Shown: positions 1-10,230 of the stretch, in pieces
How the letters are laid out: the number at the start of each line of letters is the position of its first letter
How positions within the stretch are numbered: the stretch's first letter is position 1
NCBI RefSeq assembly: GCF_001949145.1
Contig: NW_019091359.1
Location: forward strand, 705,366 to 737,078
DNA from: Acanthaster planci
Lineage: Eukaryota > Echinodermata > Asteroidea > Valvatida > Acanthasteridae
Length of the DNA: 31,713 bases
Reading direction: 5' to 3'
The notes under the pieces: generated by a model
Seen by the model: only the letters and a program-made list of their open reading frames with translations
Told to the model about the DNA's origin: nothing
Databases searched by the model: none
Program-made: the position numbers and the translations under genes

Positions 1-35
1 GGGTACCCGATGTTAACAAAAAACGGGTACCCGGT
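1..35. repeat. Paired GGGTACCC palindromes at the window edge
   Basis: The octamer GGGTACCC occurs twice within 35 bases (1-8 and 26-33), each followed by G. Its position at the window edge means it could be the end of a larger array or of a transposon terminus; nothing further can be seen. Confidence 0.35.
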
Positions 36-212
36 TCTAAAAATACACGCAAATGCACACCCCTACAAGGCACTTGTGAAAGAAAGAGCTGTCTGGTAAA
101 AATGTGAGAGAAAAACCGTTGAAAAAATTTTGCTTTGTAGGAGGACTTTCATACCCTGGATGTAAATTTCAAAGATGGATTTGCGCCGGGGAGATGTAAA
201 TTAATTTTGGAT

Positions 213-352
213 TTGTTGCCCTGCCCGACATGTATTTTAACACTGTATATGCTCGGTCTATGCCCCCAAAGGCTTTTGAAAAAACCACAAGTGTACTCGG
301 GTGGGACTCGAACCCTAAACCTCCTGCTTACTAGTGCTGGACGTCAGTAGTA
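213..352 (-). mobile_element. tRNA-derived SINE, diverged copy
   Basis: Read on the minus strand this segment has a strong RNA polymerase III B box: GGGTTCGAGTCCCAC is the complement of 301-315. An anticodon-arm-like stretch with a CTAGTAA loop and AAGCAGGAGG precedes it. The same order occurs in the copy at 12001-12284: AGTAAGCAGGAGG, T-arm, CACCCGAGTA, a short unrelated-looking body, GAGCATA-CAGTG, and a terminal GGGCAGGGCAA-like tail. Similarity runs over about 135 bases with scattered substitutions and small indels. The 5' half with the A box is badly decayed, and I could not find a target-site duplication. The loop reads as a threonine-type anticodon (AGT), but the anticodon arm is imperfect, so the tRNA parent is uncertain. 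Confidence 0.7.
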
Positions 353-1000
353 GTGTAAATGAAGACAGCGTCCAACCTGGGCTAGGGCGTAACAGGCATA
401 CTTAAATGCGGCTAGGTCTACTGCGATAATATAAGAACTGATTATACCAGGCCTATAACTAGAGAAATGTCTGTTCAAACTTAAAAGTTGGGGGACCGTG
501 TATTTGGGAACCCCATTCCTGTAATAGAGCTTAGGGAGCTGGCAGCTTGTACAATCGTGTCAAAGCAACTTTTTGAAATATTGTCCAATCGCATGGCATA
601 AGAACTAACACAGCATGCACAAAATTACACGCAACAATACAAGCAAATAAATGAACCGGTTTTATTTAGTTTTTAAAGCTGCCATATGGAGGCTCTGCAT
701 GCCCATGGCGGCAGCATGCAAAGAGTGAATAGTTCCAATTAAGCTGCCTGAACAGTAGGTGATTTGGACTATCAAGTTGACCATTTAGGGATCAGGCCCA
801 GGGCACAGTTACGGTACGGGTTATCAATAACCGATTTCACTGATCATTGCAGAAGGAACAATGATTCACATGAAAATAATTGTATGAGATGTCAATGACC
901 ATGTACGTTGCAAGCTTCGCAGCCATGGGTGAAATATGAGTAACGATGAAATTTTAAAAGTAGGCTGACTACTCGTTCGAATGTAACTGAATGAGCGAGT
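353..1000. other. Unassigned AT-rich intergenic sequence
   Basis: No long reading frame, convincing splice-bounded exon, RNA gene or terminal-repeat element is visible. It lies just upstream of the SAP-domain segment, so a promoter could sit here, but I see no TATA box at a sensible distance. Confidence 0.4.
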
Positions 1001-1111
1001 TTGGAAAGTATTGGTGGCACTCTTGGTCAAAGATCAATCGGGATTAAAACCTGTGCATTCTATGCACACCGTATACATCATGTCCTCATGTTGTGTGTTT
1101 TCCGAGCAATC

Positions 1112-1517
1112 ATGAGCAACGAAACTGCAGGTAGCGATATTTCTATTGACGAAATTAAGCCATGGAATGTACAGACACTGAAGTCTCTTCTACGAGCAAG
1201 AGGAATTAAAATCTCCGTTAGGAAGGAGGAGCTTGTGGCTTTGGTTTTTGCATTTCTTGCCCCATCGCCGAAGGCAGTGAGGTGTAATGGCGATTTTGTA
1301 CAGTTAGTATTAAGCTTACCTAATGGAGATCATCTACCAAACCCAAAGCAGCTCGATAATTGGGAAAGTGAGGAAGAATCTACCAGAAAGTGGCCTCCAA
1401 GAATGGCTATGGAAATTGGTAATTAGTTGGGGAGAAACACAAATGACGAATTCACAAACCGACTTATGAAAGACTTCAAAGACCAAAAGGCATACAGTTG
1501 TTATTCATCGGGGGGGG
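1112..1517 (+). pseudogene. SAP-domain protein, N-terminal exon with in-frame TAG
   Basis: The ATG at 1112 opens a frame beginning MSNETAGSD; the frame is also open further upstream, but this is the first ATG giving a plausible protein start. Residues about 14-45 (PWNVQTLKSLLRARGIKIS, then KEEL) match the two-helix SAP motif, a DNA-binding fold. A low-complexity linker and a Trp/Pro segment (ESTRKWPP) follow. A TAG at 1424-1426 stops the frame, but the same frame stays coding-like beyond it to AYSCYSSG at about 1508. There a run of nine G (1510-1518) leads into GGTGAGT, a textbook 5' splice donor. SAP-led proteins with this kind of downstream segment occur in invertebrates fused to YqaJ-type nuclease domains; that link is from memory and no nuclease exon was found here. 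The TAG suggests a pseudogene or a sequencing error. Confidence 0.6.
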
Positions 1518-1627
1518 GTGAGTCCGTTGGAGGTGAGGGCGGGACATTTACACAAAAAAGTACATTTACAGATTTTTCCAAACATTTAAATGGAACTGCC
1601 CCTGTTACAGGTTTGATATTTTGTTGA

Positions 1628-2834
1628 TGAATCTGGCATTCATTTTTATTGTCAACAATGCCCATTACTGTTTTTTTTTCCTTTCCGGCATCCATGTACT
1701 TTTAAGAAAACAACTGCATTCTAGAACAATAAACATTGCTTGTTTTAAATGCCCCAACATCAATCTGCATTTTACACACATGTAGGTTGGACCGTGTGCA
1801 TTGTTGAACTATATAATTATGCATACATGAAAACACCGAGGTAGGTGGCGGCGTCTGTAAAGTAAACGGTATGGAAAGTTTTTTGTAAACATTTTTCAAA
1901 TTAAACGTAAATGCCCACCCTTAGTTGGAGTATCATCCTATCAGCTAGGCAATCAAACACTGTTTCATCAGGGCACAATACATGTCATCGCAACGAGTGA
2001 ATGATATCCCATGGCATACCTAGGTGGCTATTGAGAAGGAGAGTGGACGAGTGTTCACTGCTTATTGCACTTGTTTTGCTGGGTAAGTATTCCAAGCTAT
2101 GATAAACTTCGGGAAACTGGGAATTTTGTGTGTGTGTGTAAGAATTCTGTCTCTATTAGTTTTGCAGGCATTTTCTTGTCCATGTTGATTAATCCAAGTG
2201 TTAAATATTGCCGAGGCTGCACCATTAGAAATTCCAAACACACCAGTGAGAAAAGACATTGTTGGATCTTACCTAAGTTTCAACAGCACTAAAACAAATT
2301 CATGCCTTGAGCNTTAATTGTCTAGGCCATCCTGGTGCCTTTGTCTGCTATGTCAAATTGTAAACAGGTACAAGGCTAGCTCGCCTGGCAGTGGCAAGGG
2401 TAACGAAGCTGATTGCAACCCTTGTATATTGTGGACAAGGACAAACTCATGTCAGCTTTGTTCGTATGGGGCATTTCCTTGAAATCCTTCCCTAAAAACT
2501 TGACTTACCAAAATGATAAAATGATCCTACGACGGACCACGATGAGCGTCCGGTCCTTACCGTGCATACACTAATGAATGACGCTTGCAGACTTTAATCC
2601 TGATTGACCCTTGACTGAAGGGGGCCACCAATACTTTCTGAACTTGCTTATTGCGCATGCACATTGTTAAAAAGCATCGAACTGTAGTTTATGCCCAATC
2701 TTGCCCTACATTTCAACATTTGGATTCACCTTGGTTATGTTGGAAGATGACTACGACTTCATGCTCAATAACTTTAGGGATGATGTCGTGAAAAGAGGGC
2801 AGTGTTTTGAGGGAAATTATGAGGGGGGGAGAAA
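1628..2834. other. Unassigned sequence downstream of the SAP exon
   Basis: Only short incidental frames are present. If the donor at 1518 is used, this would be intron, but I could not recognise a following exon. A (TG)n stretch of about 10 bases lies near 2129 and a single N near 2313. Confidence 0.4.
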
Positions 2835-3194
2835 GTGAGTGTTTTAACACATGACACACGGTGGAGTCAAATTTGCATGGCTGGTTTATCAGTGAAGAAG
2901 TCACATTTTCTCACAATTTACAATTCAAGATTTTCAAAATATAGGGTCAGTGCAATAAAGAGAGCAGAAAGAGTTTTATATACGCACAACACTGTTTTTC
3001 CTTTGAAACGTTATAAAAGCCATCTGAAAGTGGTGACATGTCCTAAAAGTTTAAATTTAGCAATGAAAATTCTGAAGCATGTACAAAAAAACACAGTTTT
3101 TTCAGACAAGTACTGTGGGTTTGTGGACAGGGCCTCAAGTGTTCGTATATGGAACTCTCTCCCCCACCCCAAATATATAATTCCTAAAAGTTAA
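2835..3194 (+). other. Unrecognised 119-codon open frame
   Basis: An ATG-started frame of 119 codons, rich in Lys, Ser and Val, with a Cys/Pro patch (VVTCPKSLN) and a C-terminal segment SSVRIWNSLP. The last motif is reminiscent of the C-terminal tail of LINE ORF2 proteins (a Trp-Asn-Ser-Leu-Pro block), but the rest does not look like a reverse transcriptase and no poly-A tail follows. It ends just before the left arm of the fold-back pair. It may be chance, given the AT-rich context and no visible splice or codon support. Confidence 0.2.
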
Positions 3195-3195
3195 G

Positions 3196-3738
3196 GCACA
3201 ATTCTGTGCAACAGCACACATTTTTATCCCTATGAATGTTGACTGTACTATCTGCCCTTTGCTGCATTTTTAGTGATCTTACCTCGACTGTGTTGATCCA
3301 CTTCCACCACTTGCTATTTTCAAAAAGGGTATTTTGTGACATAAGCGCATGGCCCTTGCTGGCGGTAAAACCAAACATTACTTCTCCATATTACTCCCAA
3401 AATGCATGACGGCTGTTTCATGTCAGAAAAGATTAAAAGATTAGAAATAACTTGTAATCTCAAAGCAATTTGCATACCAAAACATCAAATAAAAAGATCG
3501 TAATAGGCTACTTGTCCTTGCTGATCGCGCCGTTACTCACGACCGCCCGTGCTCCCTATCACCCTCGAAATGCGTATTCCTCACATGAAACAGCACATGT
3601 TGTCTATGGCTTAAAAATTGTGAATCTTGCTGTGTTGTCAACGGTCGAGGTAATATCACAAAAAATGCAGCAAATGAAAGCACAGATAGTTGAGTCAACT
3701 GTCAGGGTTAAAATGTGTGCTGTTGCATAAAATTGTGC
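3196..3738. repeat. Fold-back pair: two inverted arms of about 105 bp
   Basis: Left arm about 3196-3299 and right arm about 3638-3738 are reverse complements at roughly 80% identity by eye, including the blocks GCAACAGCACACATTTT, TTTGCTGCATTTTT and TTACCTCGAC. The spacer is about 340 bp. Read outward, both arms encode a similar short peptide containing TVEV..-KMQQ, so this may be a duplicated gene or element fragment in inverted orientation, or the ends of a fold-back type element. No target-site duplication was found at the outer ends. Confidence 0.6.
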
Positions 3739-3744
3739 GGCAAC

Positions 3745-4900
3745 TTTTGCCATGTTTGCACAGACATTTCTTATAGATGGCCAAGGATATAGCAAGGTGA
3801 GATCCAGGCCACACTCGTGGGGCTAGGACACCTCGACCTTTTCTTCAAACCTTTTCAACATGCTCATTGCATGCATCCTGGCCGAGACCCACAAATTGCG
3901 CCCTTTGTGTACTGCTACTGTACTCTGTATGTCGATGGAGGACTATACAAAGGGCCCCTGTTTACTTGGGGCCTGTTTGTTTCACTTGGATCTAGATCGC
4001 GATATTGGACGTTATTTCATTGACAACAAAGCCCGCCTAATTATTTAATGGATAGAGCTAACCAGTATTTGGATCAAAGCCCAACTCTTAAGTCACAACT
4101 CCTTGTGACTCCTGGATGGTTGTTTTAATACATACAGTGCAACAGTGTGAAAAGAAATTCCTTGATTAGGAATGTTAGATAAAGTGGAAGTATTAACACT
4201 AAGCAGGTATACATGTATTTCTTCCAAGTTAGTATATAAAATGCAGTGTTTGATATTGTCATCCAATCCCTTGACGCATTGAAAAAGGTTAATTATTAAC
4301 AAAGCTTAAGTTACGACACAAGAATACCTCAGTAGGTGGGAGCCGGGTGAAAGGTTAATCCCACCATGCCCAGCGTACCCCAAGTTAGGGGTGGTCCTGA
4401 CACTTTACTCATTTTTTTTATACTTTTGGAGTAGCAGTCATCGAGCATTCTCGAGTTTACAGAAAAAAGTTATCGGGAACTACTCATACTTGCTGAAAAC
4501 AACAATGTTCATGTCTTGCCTGTCTCACCCATGGGAACATGCAATCGTAACGATTACATCACAGCAATGCACTTGCATCAGTGTCAATTTAGGGTTTTAC
4601 GGGAAAAGAGTTTTCACTACTTGAACTGCTCGAACGCGCTGAAAACAAAGTCAAAATTGAACCCTCTGGTAAAAATGGCTTGGTCCTCAAAACTTATGTC
4701 CGCAATGAGAGCTCACGTTTTATAATCTTTTGAAGTGGCGGAATTTATGAAGATTAGAAGGTTTAGAAACAACTATTGTACCAAAACTGTTTAACACAGA
4801 TGTGAGGCAATTTTTTGGAAATTACAAACAAAAAAATAAAGAACAAAGTAATTTCTGTGAGTAGAGACCTCGGAAGTTTTAAACAAAACAGCAAACTGCA
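3745..4900. other. Unassigned sequence, incidental frames only
   Basis: Several frames of 60-77 codons overlap one another on both strands and look like chance. The best of them (4516-4725, +) has no recognisable motif. No RNA gene or clear repeat was seen apart from one TACATGTA at 4210. Confidence 0.4.
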
Positions 4901-4915
4901 ATTGAAGTCAAATTT

Positions 4916-5705
4916 TTGAAAGAGAGCAACAATGTAGTTACATCAATCTACATTACATTTAATACCAAACAAACGGTCTCTTTGAATGAAATACAAATTA
5001 TGTCTACCCTAAAGGACCAAAGAGAAGATCTGCTTTCTAAAATTGAAGAGTATGCAGGAATGGGCTTGAAGTTAATTTTTGTTTCAATTTCTGGAATTTA
5101 TATTAACATTATGCATTATCGACCATTTAGAGCAAATACTTACATTGATTTACCAAGGTACTTGGGAAAAAAAGGGCAATTGTCTACGTGAAAAAGATGA
5201 CAATGAATGCATCAGGTGGTTTTTGAGAGCTGCCTTAAAATTTACACCCACAAGATTGAACGCAGAATTGAAGCCAACCCTAATTACAAATTTCATGTAG
5301 AAAGGACGACAAATACAACACAGATGATAATTTAAATTTTAAAGACAATGACTTTCCTACTCGTGTACAAGCAGATCACATTACGAAAAATAGAAAAGCA
5401 AAATGAGCTGAGCAAAGTGTTGGGATATATAGCCAATACTATTGGATCAGAAGTTTCTCAAGATTGAGGATTGACATAAAACCTACAAAAAAAAAATTGT
5501 TGTTATCGTTGCCTCTCGCATTTTTATGGCTAAGATAACCTTAACCTTCGTGAACAAGATGGCCAAAGTGGAGATTCTCCACTGTCAAAAGTTGTATTAA
5601 CGAAGGGAGAGGAAGGAAAATATATTATGAAGGTTAAAATCTTTAAACAACAACATACACAACATAAACAACAAGCACCATTTGTGATTTATGCCGATTT
5701 TTAAT
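4916..5705 (+). pseudogene. Type-B DNA polymerase N-terminal region, Polinton-like fragment
   Basis: Coding-like blocks occur in order on the plus strand but in shifting frames: NNVVTSIY, then LLSKIEEYAGMG (about 5017-5063), then YIDLPRYLGKK, then EKDDNECIRWFLRAAL (about 5190-5238), then KDNDFPTRV and KIEKQNELS, and finally APFVIYADF at about 5677-5703. From family knowledge, this succession precedes and enters the exonuclease domain of protein-primed family B DNA polymerases found in Polinton/Maverick elements and relatives; the last block is the start of the first exonuclease motif. Several frameshifts and stops make it non-functional. The rest of the polymerase is missing, and a LINE begins within the next 200 bases, probably interrupting it. 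The family call is reasonably secure; the exact element type is inference. Confidence 0.6.
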
Positions 5706-5887
5706 CTGTATTGTAACAAAATTACAAGTTCAAGTACTGCGGTTATTATTATTTAGTTGTTATATGTAAGAGCATCATGTAAGACAGACATGTTTGTGAC
5801 AAGCTCCCGGGAATCGTCTCAAAATTATCTCCAATGTAGCCAGCCAGTATGACAAATGTGAAATAATTAGAAAGAAATAACATCAAC

Positions 5888-6645
5888 ATGCTAAAACGAG
5901 TAGAGAAAGAAACTTTACCATCTTCAACTGGGCCTGGTGACTCGATCAGTCCACCTTCTGATAACCCTACAACCAATTCCTCAACTACCTACGATGGTGA
6001 CGCCATTGATGGCCTGAGACACAAAATCTGCAACCTGGCTGCTGCCCTATTCAACCAGGAATCGCTACTTGGCAGAGTGACAGAGAGCAAAAAAATGTAA
6101 GCGGACAAGGCTGAGCCACTCAATTTCTCGGCATCTACAATCAAAGATCTAGAATCCAAAACCAAGATGCTACTCATGAAAATGGCAAGTACAACAAGCC
6201 AGCTGGAGGCCACCCAAAAAAGAATAGCTCACCTTGGGGAGCTGTTCTTCAACAAGAGAGGTATTCATGTAACTTCATTCTGTGGTTCAAGGGCGTACCA
6301 GAGACACAATCAAAAGATTCGATTGTCCCATTCAACTAGTTAAAAAAATTCCTTCAACTGAGATTCGGAATGGCAGATATGGAGATCGAGAATGCCCACA
6401 GAACTGGTAAACCACATAAATCTGAATTAGATAAACCATGGCACATCTTGGTGAAATTCTTGAAGGCCATGAAGGTATCCCTGGCAGTCTGGAATCTTCG
6501 TGTTCAGGGATATGCCCGCTGCTGATGTGGTAAAAAAGAGATCCTTGTGTGACATGCAGAGGGCATATCGAGATGGGAAGAATCTGGTCTTTGGGAACGG
6601 CGACCTCTACATTAAGTATATCCCAGCTCCTGAATCAGTTTAATA
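5888..6645 (+). pseudogene. LINE ORF1 (L1-type RNA-binding protein) remnant
   Basis: The frame starts with a Ser/Thr/Pro-rich N-terminus, then a heptad-like region (LESKTKMLLMKM, SQLEATQKRIAHL at about 6150-6240) typical of the ORF1 trimeric coiled coil. A block reading IENAHRTGKPHKSELDKPW follows at about 6388-6440, then HILVKFLKA, MPAADVVKKRS with a shifted frame, and MQRAYRDGKNLVFGNGDLYI near 6560-6612. The order coiled coil, Ala-His-Arg-Thr-Gly-Lys motif and a C-terminal basic domain is that of L1-type ORF1 proteins, which coat LINE RNA as nucleic acid chaperones. In-frame stops (first TAA at 6098-6100) and at least two frameshifts show it is dead. Confidence 0.65.
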
Positions 6646-7169
6646 ACCTGCTAATAGCGTGATTCTTGAGAGAATCGTAAGTTGATTGTCCAATGCTGCA
6701 ACTACATCGTTTGTGTTGATGTATGTTCCTTTCATTTGTTAGTTAATGTACCTCTGTGTCCTTAATGTTTATTAATTTGTTTTGCTTTCATATTTGCTAT
6801 ATAAGCACTGTAAGTAACTCAATTTAAAATCAAGGGTTCATGTGCCAGTTAAATTTCCCTGTCAGGTTGGCGGTAACCCCGTGAAAAATAACCAATTTTT
6901 TTTTTCTGTGATGTGAATACTGTACTTGCCTTGATCTCATTGACTACTCTAATTTTGCTGACGATAATTTGATTTTTGGTGTTGTCCTTGTTGTCCGAGT
7001 AGTATCCTCCCATTTAGTTGGCTTGGTTCTCAAGAATTTAATTTGGTGATTTCTGACTTGAATTCAAGTCACTCAAATATAAATTATTCATAAAATCTCC
7101 CGGCCCTTTTGGATTTAAACTAAGAACCTATTGAATTACCTAATGGTGAAGATCAGGATAATCCCTTTT
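6646..7169. other. Spacer between LINE ORF1 and ORF2
   Basis: AT-rich sequence with no long frame. A short coding-like piece near 7125-7170 (ELPNGEDQDNP) may be the decayed start of ORF2. Confidence 0.4.
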
Positions 7170-8006
7170 TTAGAAATTTATGCTACTACTCACTTGACAA
7201 CTTGATTAACTTTTTAATTATGACAAATTCGATAAGTTTTCACTTTAACATCATCAGGGGTTTAACTAAAAATTTGAAGCGACAAACTTTGTTTACATTC
7301 CTTAAATCATAATTTTTCTGTAGTAGGCTTATCCAAGATGTAATTGAATGCAAATTCTTCCATGAATCAACTCAATATACCTGGTTATACATTATTGGCA
7401 AAAAAAGAGAGGGTAGAATCGGTGATGGAGTTGCTCTTTGTATATCCTTCGTCTTAGAACAGATCTAAATAACATCAATGCCGGCTCTTGAATGTACATG
7501 TTATAATTTGAGTTGTTTATAAAGCTCCTGATGCCAGTTTGGAAAAATTTTTGATGTTGTTAAACATTGTTTCAGCATTTATTCAATGAAAATGATCCAC
7601 AAGCTGATCAGGGTAGCAAATACATCACCTACTCTTATTGACAATATTTTACAAATATATAACACTTACCAATATTCTGGCATTATAGTCACCGAGTTAT
7701 CAAAACCACTTCCCAATATTCACCTCATACCCACTTAAAACTAAATCATATTACTCCTCAGTATACTTCATCTCAAGATTACTCACATGAAAATGTAGCG
7801 AAATGCAATCTTCTCTGGATTGGATCTCTGTTTTAAATGGTGGAGATGTTAATTTGGCTTTTAATAATTTTATGGATATTTTCAAAGAAAGCTTGGATAT
7901 GCATGTTCCTATCAAGCAATGTTAACATAAATCGAAGAAATTAATTCCAAAATGTCCTTGGGTCACTGTTAGTTTATGCAAGTCAATTTCTCATAAGAAT
8001 AAGCTG
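7170..8006 (+). pseudogene. LINE ORF2 endonuclease region remnant
   Basis: Fragments appear in consecutive shifted frames: YYSLDNLINF then MTNSISF and an Asn-Ile-Arg-Gly type block (about 7175-7280), a Tyr-Thr-Leu-Leu-Ala-Lys-Lys block (about 7385), GDGVALCIS (about 7420-7447), TSPTLIDNIF (about 7624-7652), and YSHENVAK (about 7780-7803). This is the order of motifs in apurinic-type endonuclease domains of non-LTR retrotransposons, which nick target DNA for target-primed reverse transcription. Many stops and frameshifts interrupt it. Lineage within LINEs (L1-like versus CR1-like) cannot be settled without the reverse transcriptase. Confidence 0.6.
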
Positions 8007-8128
8007 CAGTCAAACCTGCCCAGAGAGACCACTCGATGGAAACCGAAAAAAGTGGTCTTTATAGACAGGTGGTTTCTCTACACAGGTAGTGGTACATGTT
8101 CATAAAAGTAGTGTCAGTCAAACCAGCC
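8007..8128. repeat. Tigger terminal region with repeated CAGTCAAACC motif
   Basis: CAGTCAAACCTGCC at 8007-8020 is repeated as CAGTCAAACCAGCC at 8115-8128 (13 of 14 bases), in direct orientation 108 bases further in. Between them are complementary segments around AGTGGTC and GACCACT that could fold. Direct subterminal repeats are known transposase-binding sites in some mariner-like elements; use here is inference. Confidence 0.6.
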
Positions 8129-8520
8129 TTATTAATAACCGTTGTGTTCTTACATCTATCCCAAACTAAGGTACAGTGTAGATGCTTTGTGGGATTTTTT
8201 ATTGGAAAAAAATATGCAGCATATTTATTTCATTCACGTAATGCTTTGTTAAACATGTATTTTTTACATTTTTAAAAACTTTTTTCTTAATAAGTGGGGA
8301 ATCAAAAGCAAGATGATGAGCGGGGAGTCGTTTTATTTAAACACCTGTTTATTATGCATGTGAGAATAAGCTACGCATTACCGGCACAACGATGGGGACG
8401 TTTCTCACTCAATGCCATATAATGTTGGCCCTGAAAAGAGCTGTTTGGTTTTTGTTGGCTCTGAAAAGAGCTGTTGGGTTTTGTGTAGCCTTTTTTGGCC
8501 CAAAAGCTTGGGTGTTCAGT

Positions 8521-10130
8521 TCAAACTTTTTTGAAGAAGTCCAGAAGTGATGACTGGGTGGGTGCTTGATGCTGATGCAGACTTTCTGCCGCAACCTCCT
8601 CCATGTCCATACAGGCATCCACCAGGCCAGCACAACCTTTCATGATAGCAAACTTCGTCATTTCTATCAACATGGCTGCACACTGGTCAAAGATCTTGAC
8701 AGTGCTGGAGCAAGATTCTTCTTCATTGTCCTCCTCTTCATTAGTGTCAGAGCCTTCGTTGTCATGGCATGCATGGAAGCATGGCTGGAGGTCAGCCATG
8801 GATGTGTCTGGATTACTGTCAGCAGTAGCCAGTCCTTCATCTAGAACAGTGAGTTGTTGCAGGGAAATGGTAAGTGCGTTGTGACAAGCAGACTCCAGAG
8901 CAGCATCTTCTTTTCCTCTTGCTGTTTCTTCTTCAGTGACCGTGTCTGCCCCAACCCCACATTTTCTGAAGCACTTTTGGATGGTTTTGCTGTCAACATC
9001 CCTCCAGGACTGGTCAACCCAGTAGATGGTTTGAAGAAGTTTGTTGCTTTCAACAGCTCAGGGCCAATCATCTCTTTGTTTGTCTCCAACTTCTGCAGTA
9101 TGCTGCACAGCTGCTTTTTCCTGAATTTGAGTTTAAGTGCTTTGATGATGCATTGGTCCATACATGTAGGTTGCATAATGGAGGTTGTGTTTGGTGGCAG
9201 AAAGACGAGCTTGATGTTTTTCAGTTGCAGGTGTGGATGACAAGTGGCGTTGTCCAGCAACATGAGAATTTTTTTCTTCTGGTGGCCCATCTTCTTGTGC
9301 AGCTTCTTCATGTACAACTCAAACATGTTACTGGTCATCCAGACTTTTTTGTTGGCGTGGTAGTCTACAGCTACATCCTCTTGCTGCAGTCTACTAAAGC
9401 AATGAGGGTTGATTGACTTGCCGATGATGAGTGGCTTTTCTTTCTCCCCTTGGGCGTTGGCACAAAGTATCATAGTTAGTCGCTCCTTGGAGTGCTTGCC
9501 CCCCCCCCGCAATCTTAGCCCTTCATGCGAAGTGTGGAATCGAGGGATGCTTTGAAGAAGAGCCCAGATTCATCCATGTTGTAGATGTCTCTGGGATTGT
9601 AGCCAGCACAAAGTTGAGGGACTTTCTTCAGCCAGTCGTCAACAGTGTTTTGTCCACACCACCGCTCTCACCACACATCTTGCCATAAACTATACTGTGC
9701 CGTTTCTTGAATGACTTGAGCCACCCGTTCGATGCCTTGAAGTCAGAAACTCCAAGTTCTTTCGCAAACTCGAGGGCCTTTTCTTGAAGAAGTGGTCCAG
9801 AGACCGGGAACAGTTGCACTGTGGCATCCTTGAACCATTCGTACAGTAAAGCATTTATTTCTTCATTGCCTGTCTTGCGAATTTTCCCTCTTTCGATCAA
9901 GAAGAGCATTCCCTTCAAATTCCTCAATCTACTCACTTTTCTGCTTCAAGATGCATTTTCCCGCTATGATGGCCTCGCATTCCCAAATTCTCAACGATAG
10001 CACAGCAGCTCATCTTCTTGTCTGTGTGCATCCGGATCACGTCCATTTTCATTTCCAGACGAAGGTGATTCCGGAAACTCTTTCTGGGATTCGGGTTGAA
10101 GGATTCAGAGCCATATTTTCTCCTTTTCAA
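8521..10130 (-). pseudogene. Tigger/pogo family transposase (CENP-B-like), frameshifted
   Basis: Transposase that would bind element ends and catalyse cut-and-paste transposition into TA sites. In order: an N-terminal helix-turn-helix region (EMKMDVIRMHTDKK, about 10060-9960); a CENP-B-type DNA-binding domain (SGPLLQEKALEFAKELG, SNGWLKSFKKRH, about 9930-9690); and the DDE catalytic domain. Readable acidic residues are the Asp of YNMDESGLFF (codon 9572-9574), of MLLDNATCHP (9252-9254) and of CMDQCIIKAL (9156-9158), giving a DD31D spacing. A two-codon insertion sits just before the third Asp. Past it come a Lys-rich segment, an acidic Glu/Asp stretch and the C-terminus TQSSLLDFFKKV. Frameshifts lie near 9930, 9640, at a homopolymer C run near 9500, and near 8820. 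Family assignment is firm; activity is ruled out in the sequence as given. Confidence 0.85.
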
Positions 10131-10230
10131 AACCAGCGATGTTGTAACAAAATTGCTCAGATTGGCACGACAATATAGAGAAAGACATATGTCTGCAAAG
10201 TTCTGTAAACACACTAAAACCATGTCGCTA

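Larger units (their letters stand above)
5888..8006 (+). mobile_element. LINE retrotransposon, truncated by a DNA transposon
   Basis: An ORF1-like region (5888-6645) and an ORF2 endonuclease region (about 7170-8006) lie in the right order on the same strand, about 520 bases apart. The ORF2 frame breaks off exactly where the Tigger terminal sequence begins (8007). I could not find the continuation of ORF2 (reverse transcriptase) beyond the Tigger element, so the LINE is either 3'-deleted or continues in unrecognisable form. The 5' boundary lies between 5705 and 5888. Confidence 0.65.
8007..10230 (-). mobile_element. Tigger/pogo-type DNA transposon, one terminus visible
   Basis: The element begins at 8007 with CAGTCAAACCTGCCCAGAG, a typical Tc1/mariner-pogo superfamily terminus, directly abutting LINE ORF2 coding sequence. 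The expected TA target is degraded: the preceding bases are TG. The transposase lies on the minus strand, its C-terminus nearest this end. No matching inverted terminus was found between 10230 and 11300, so the 5' side (relative to the transposase) appears truncated or too diverged to see; the right boundary given is only where transposase similarity ends. Confidence 0.75.

Noticed and set aside
8566-9416. Plus-strand ORFs of 87-128 codons
   Set aside because: They are antisense shadows of the Tigger transposase.
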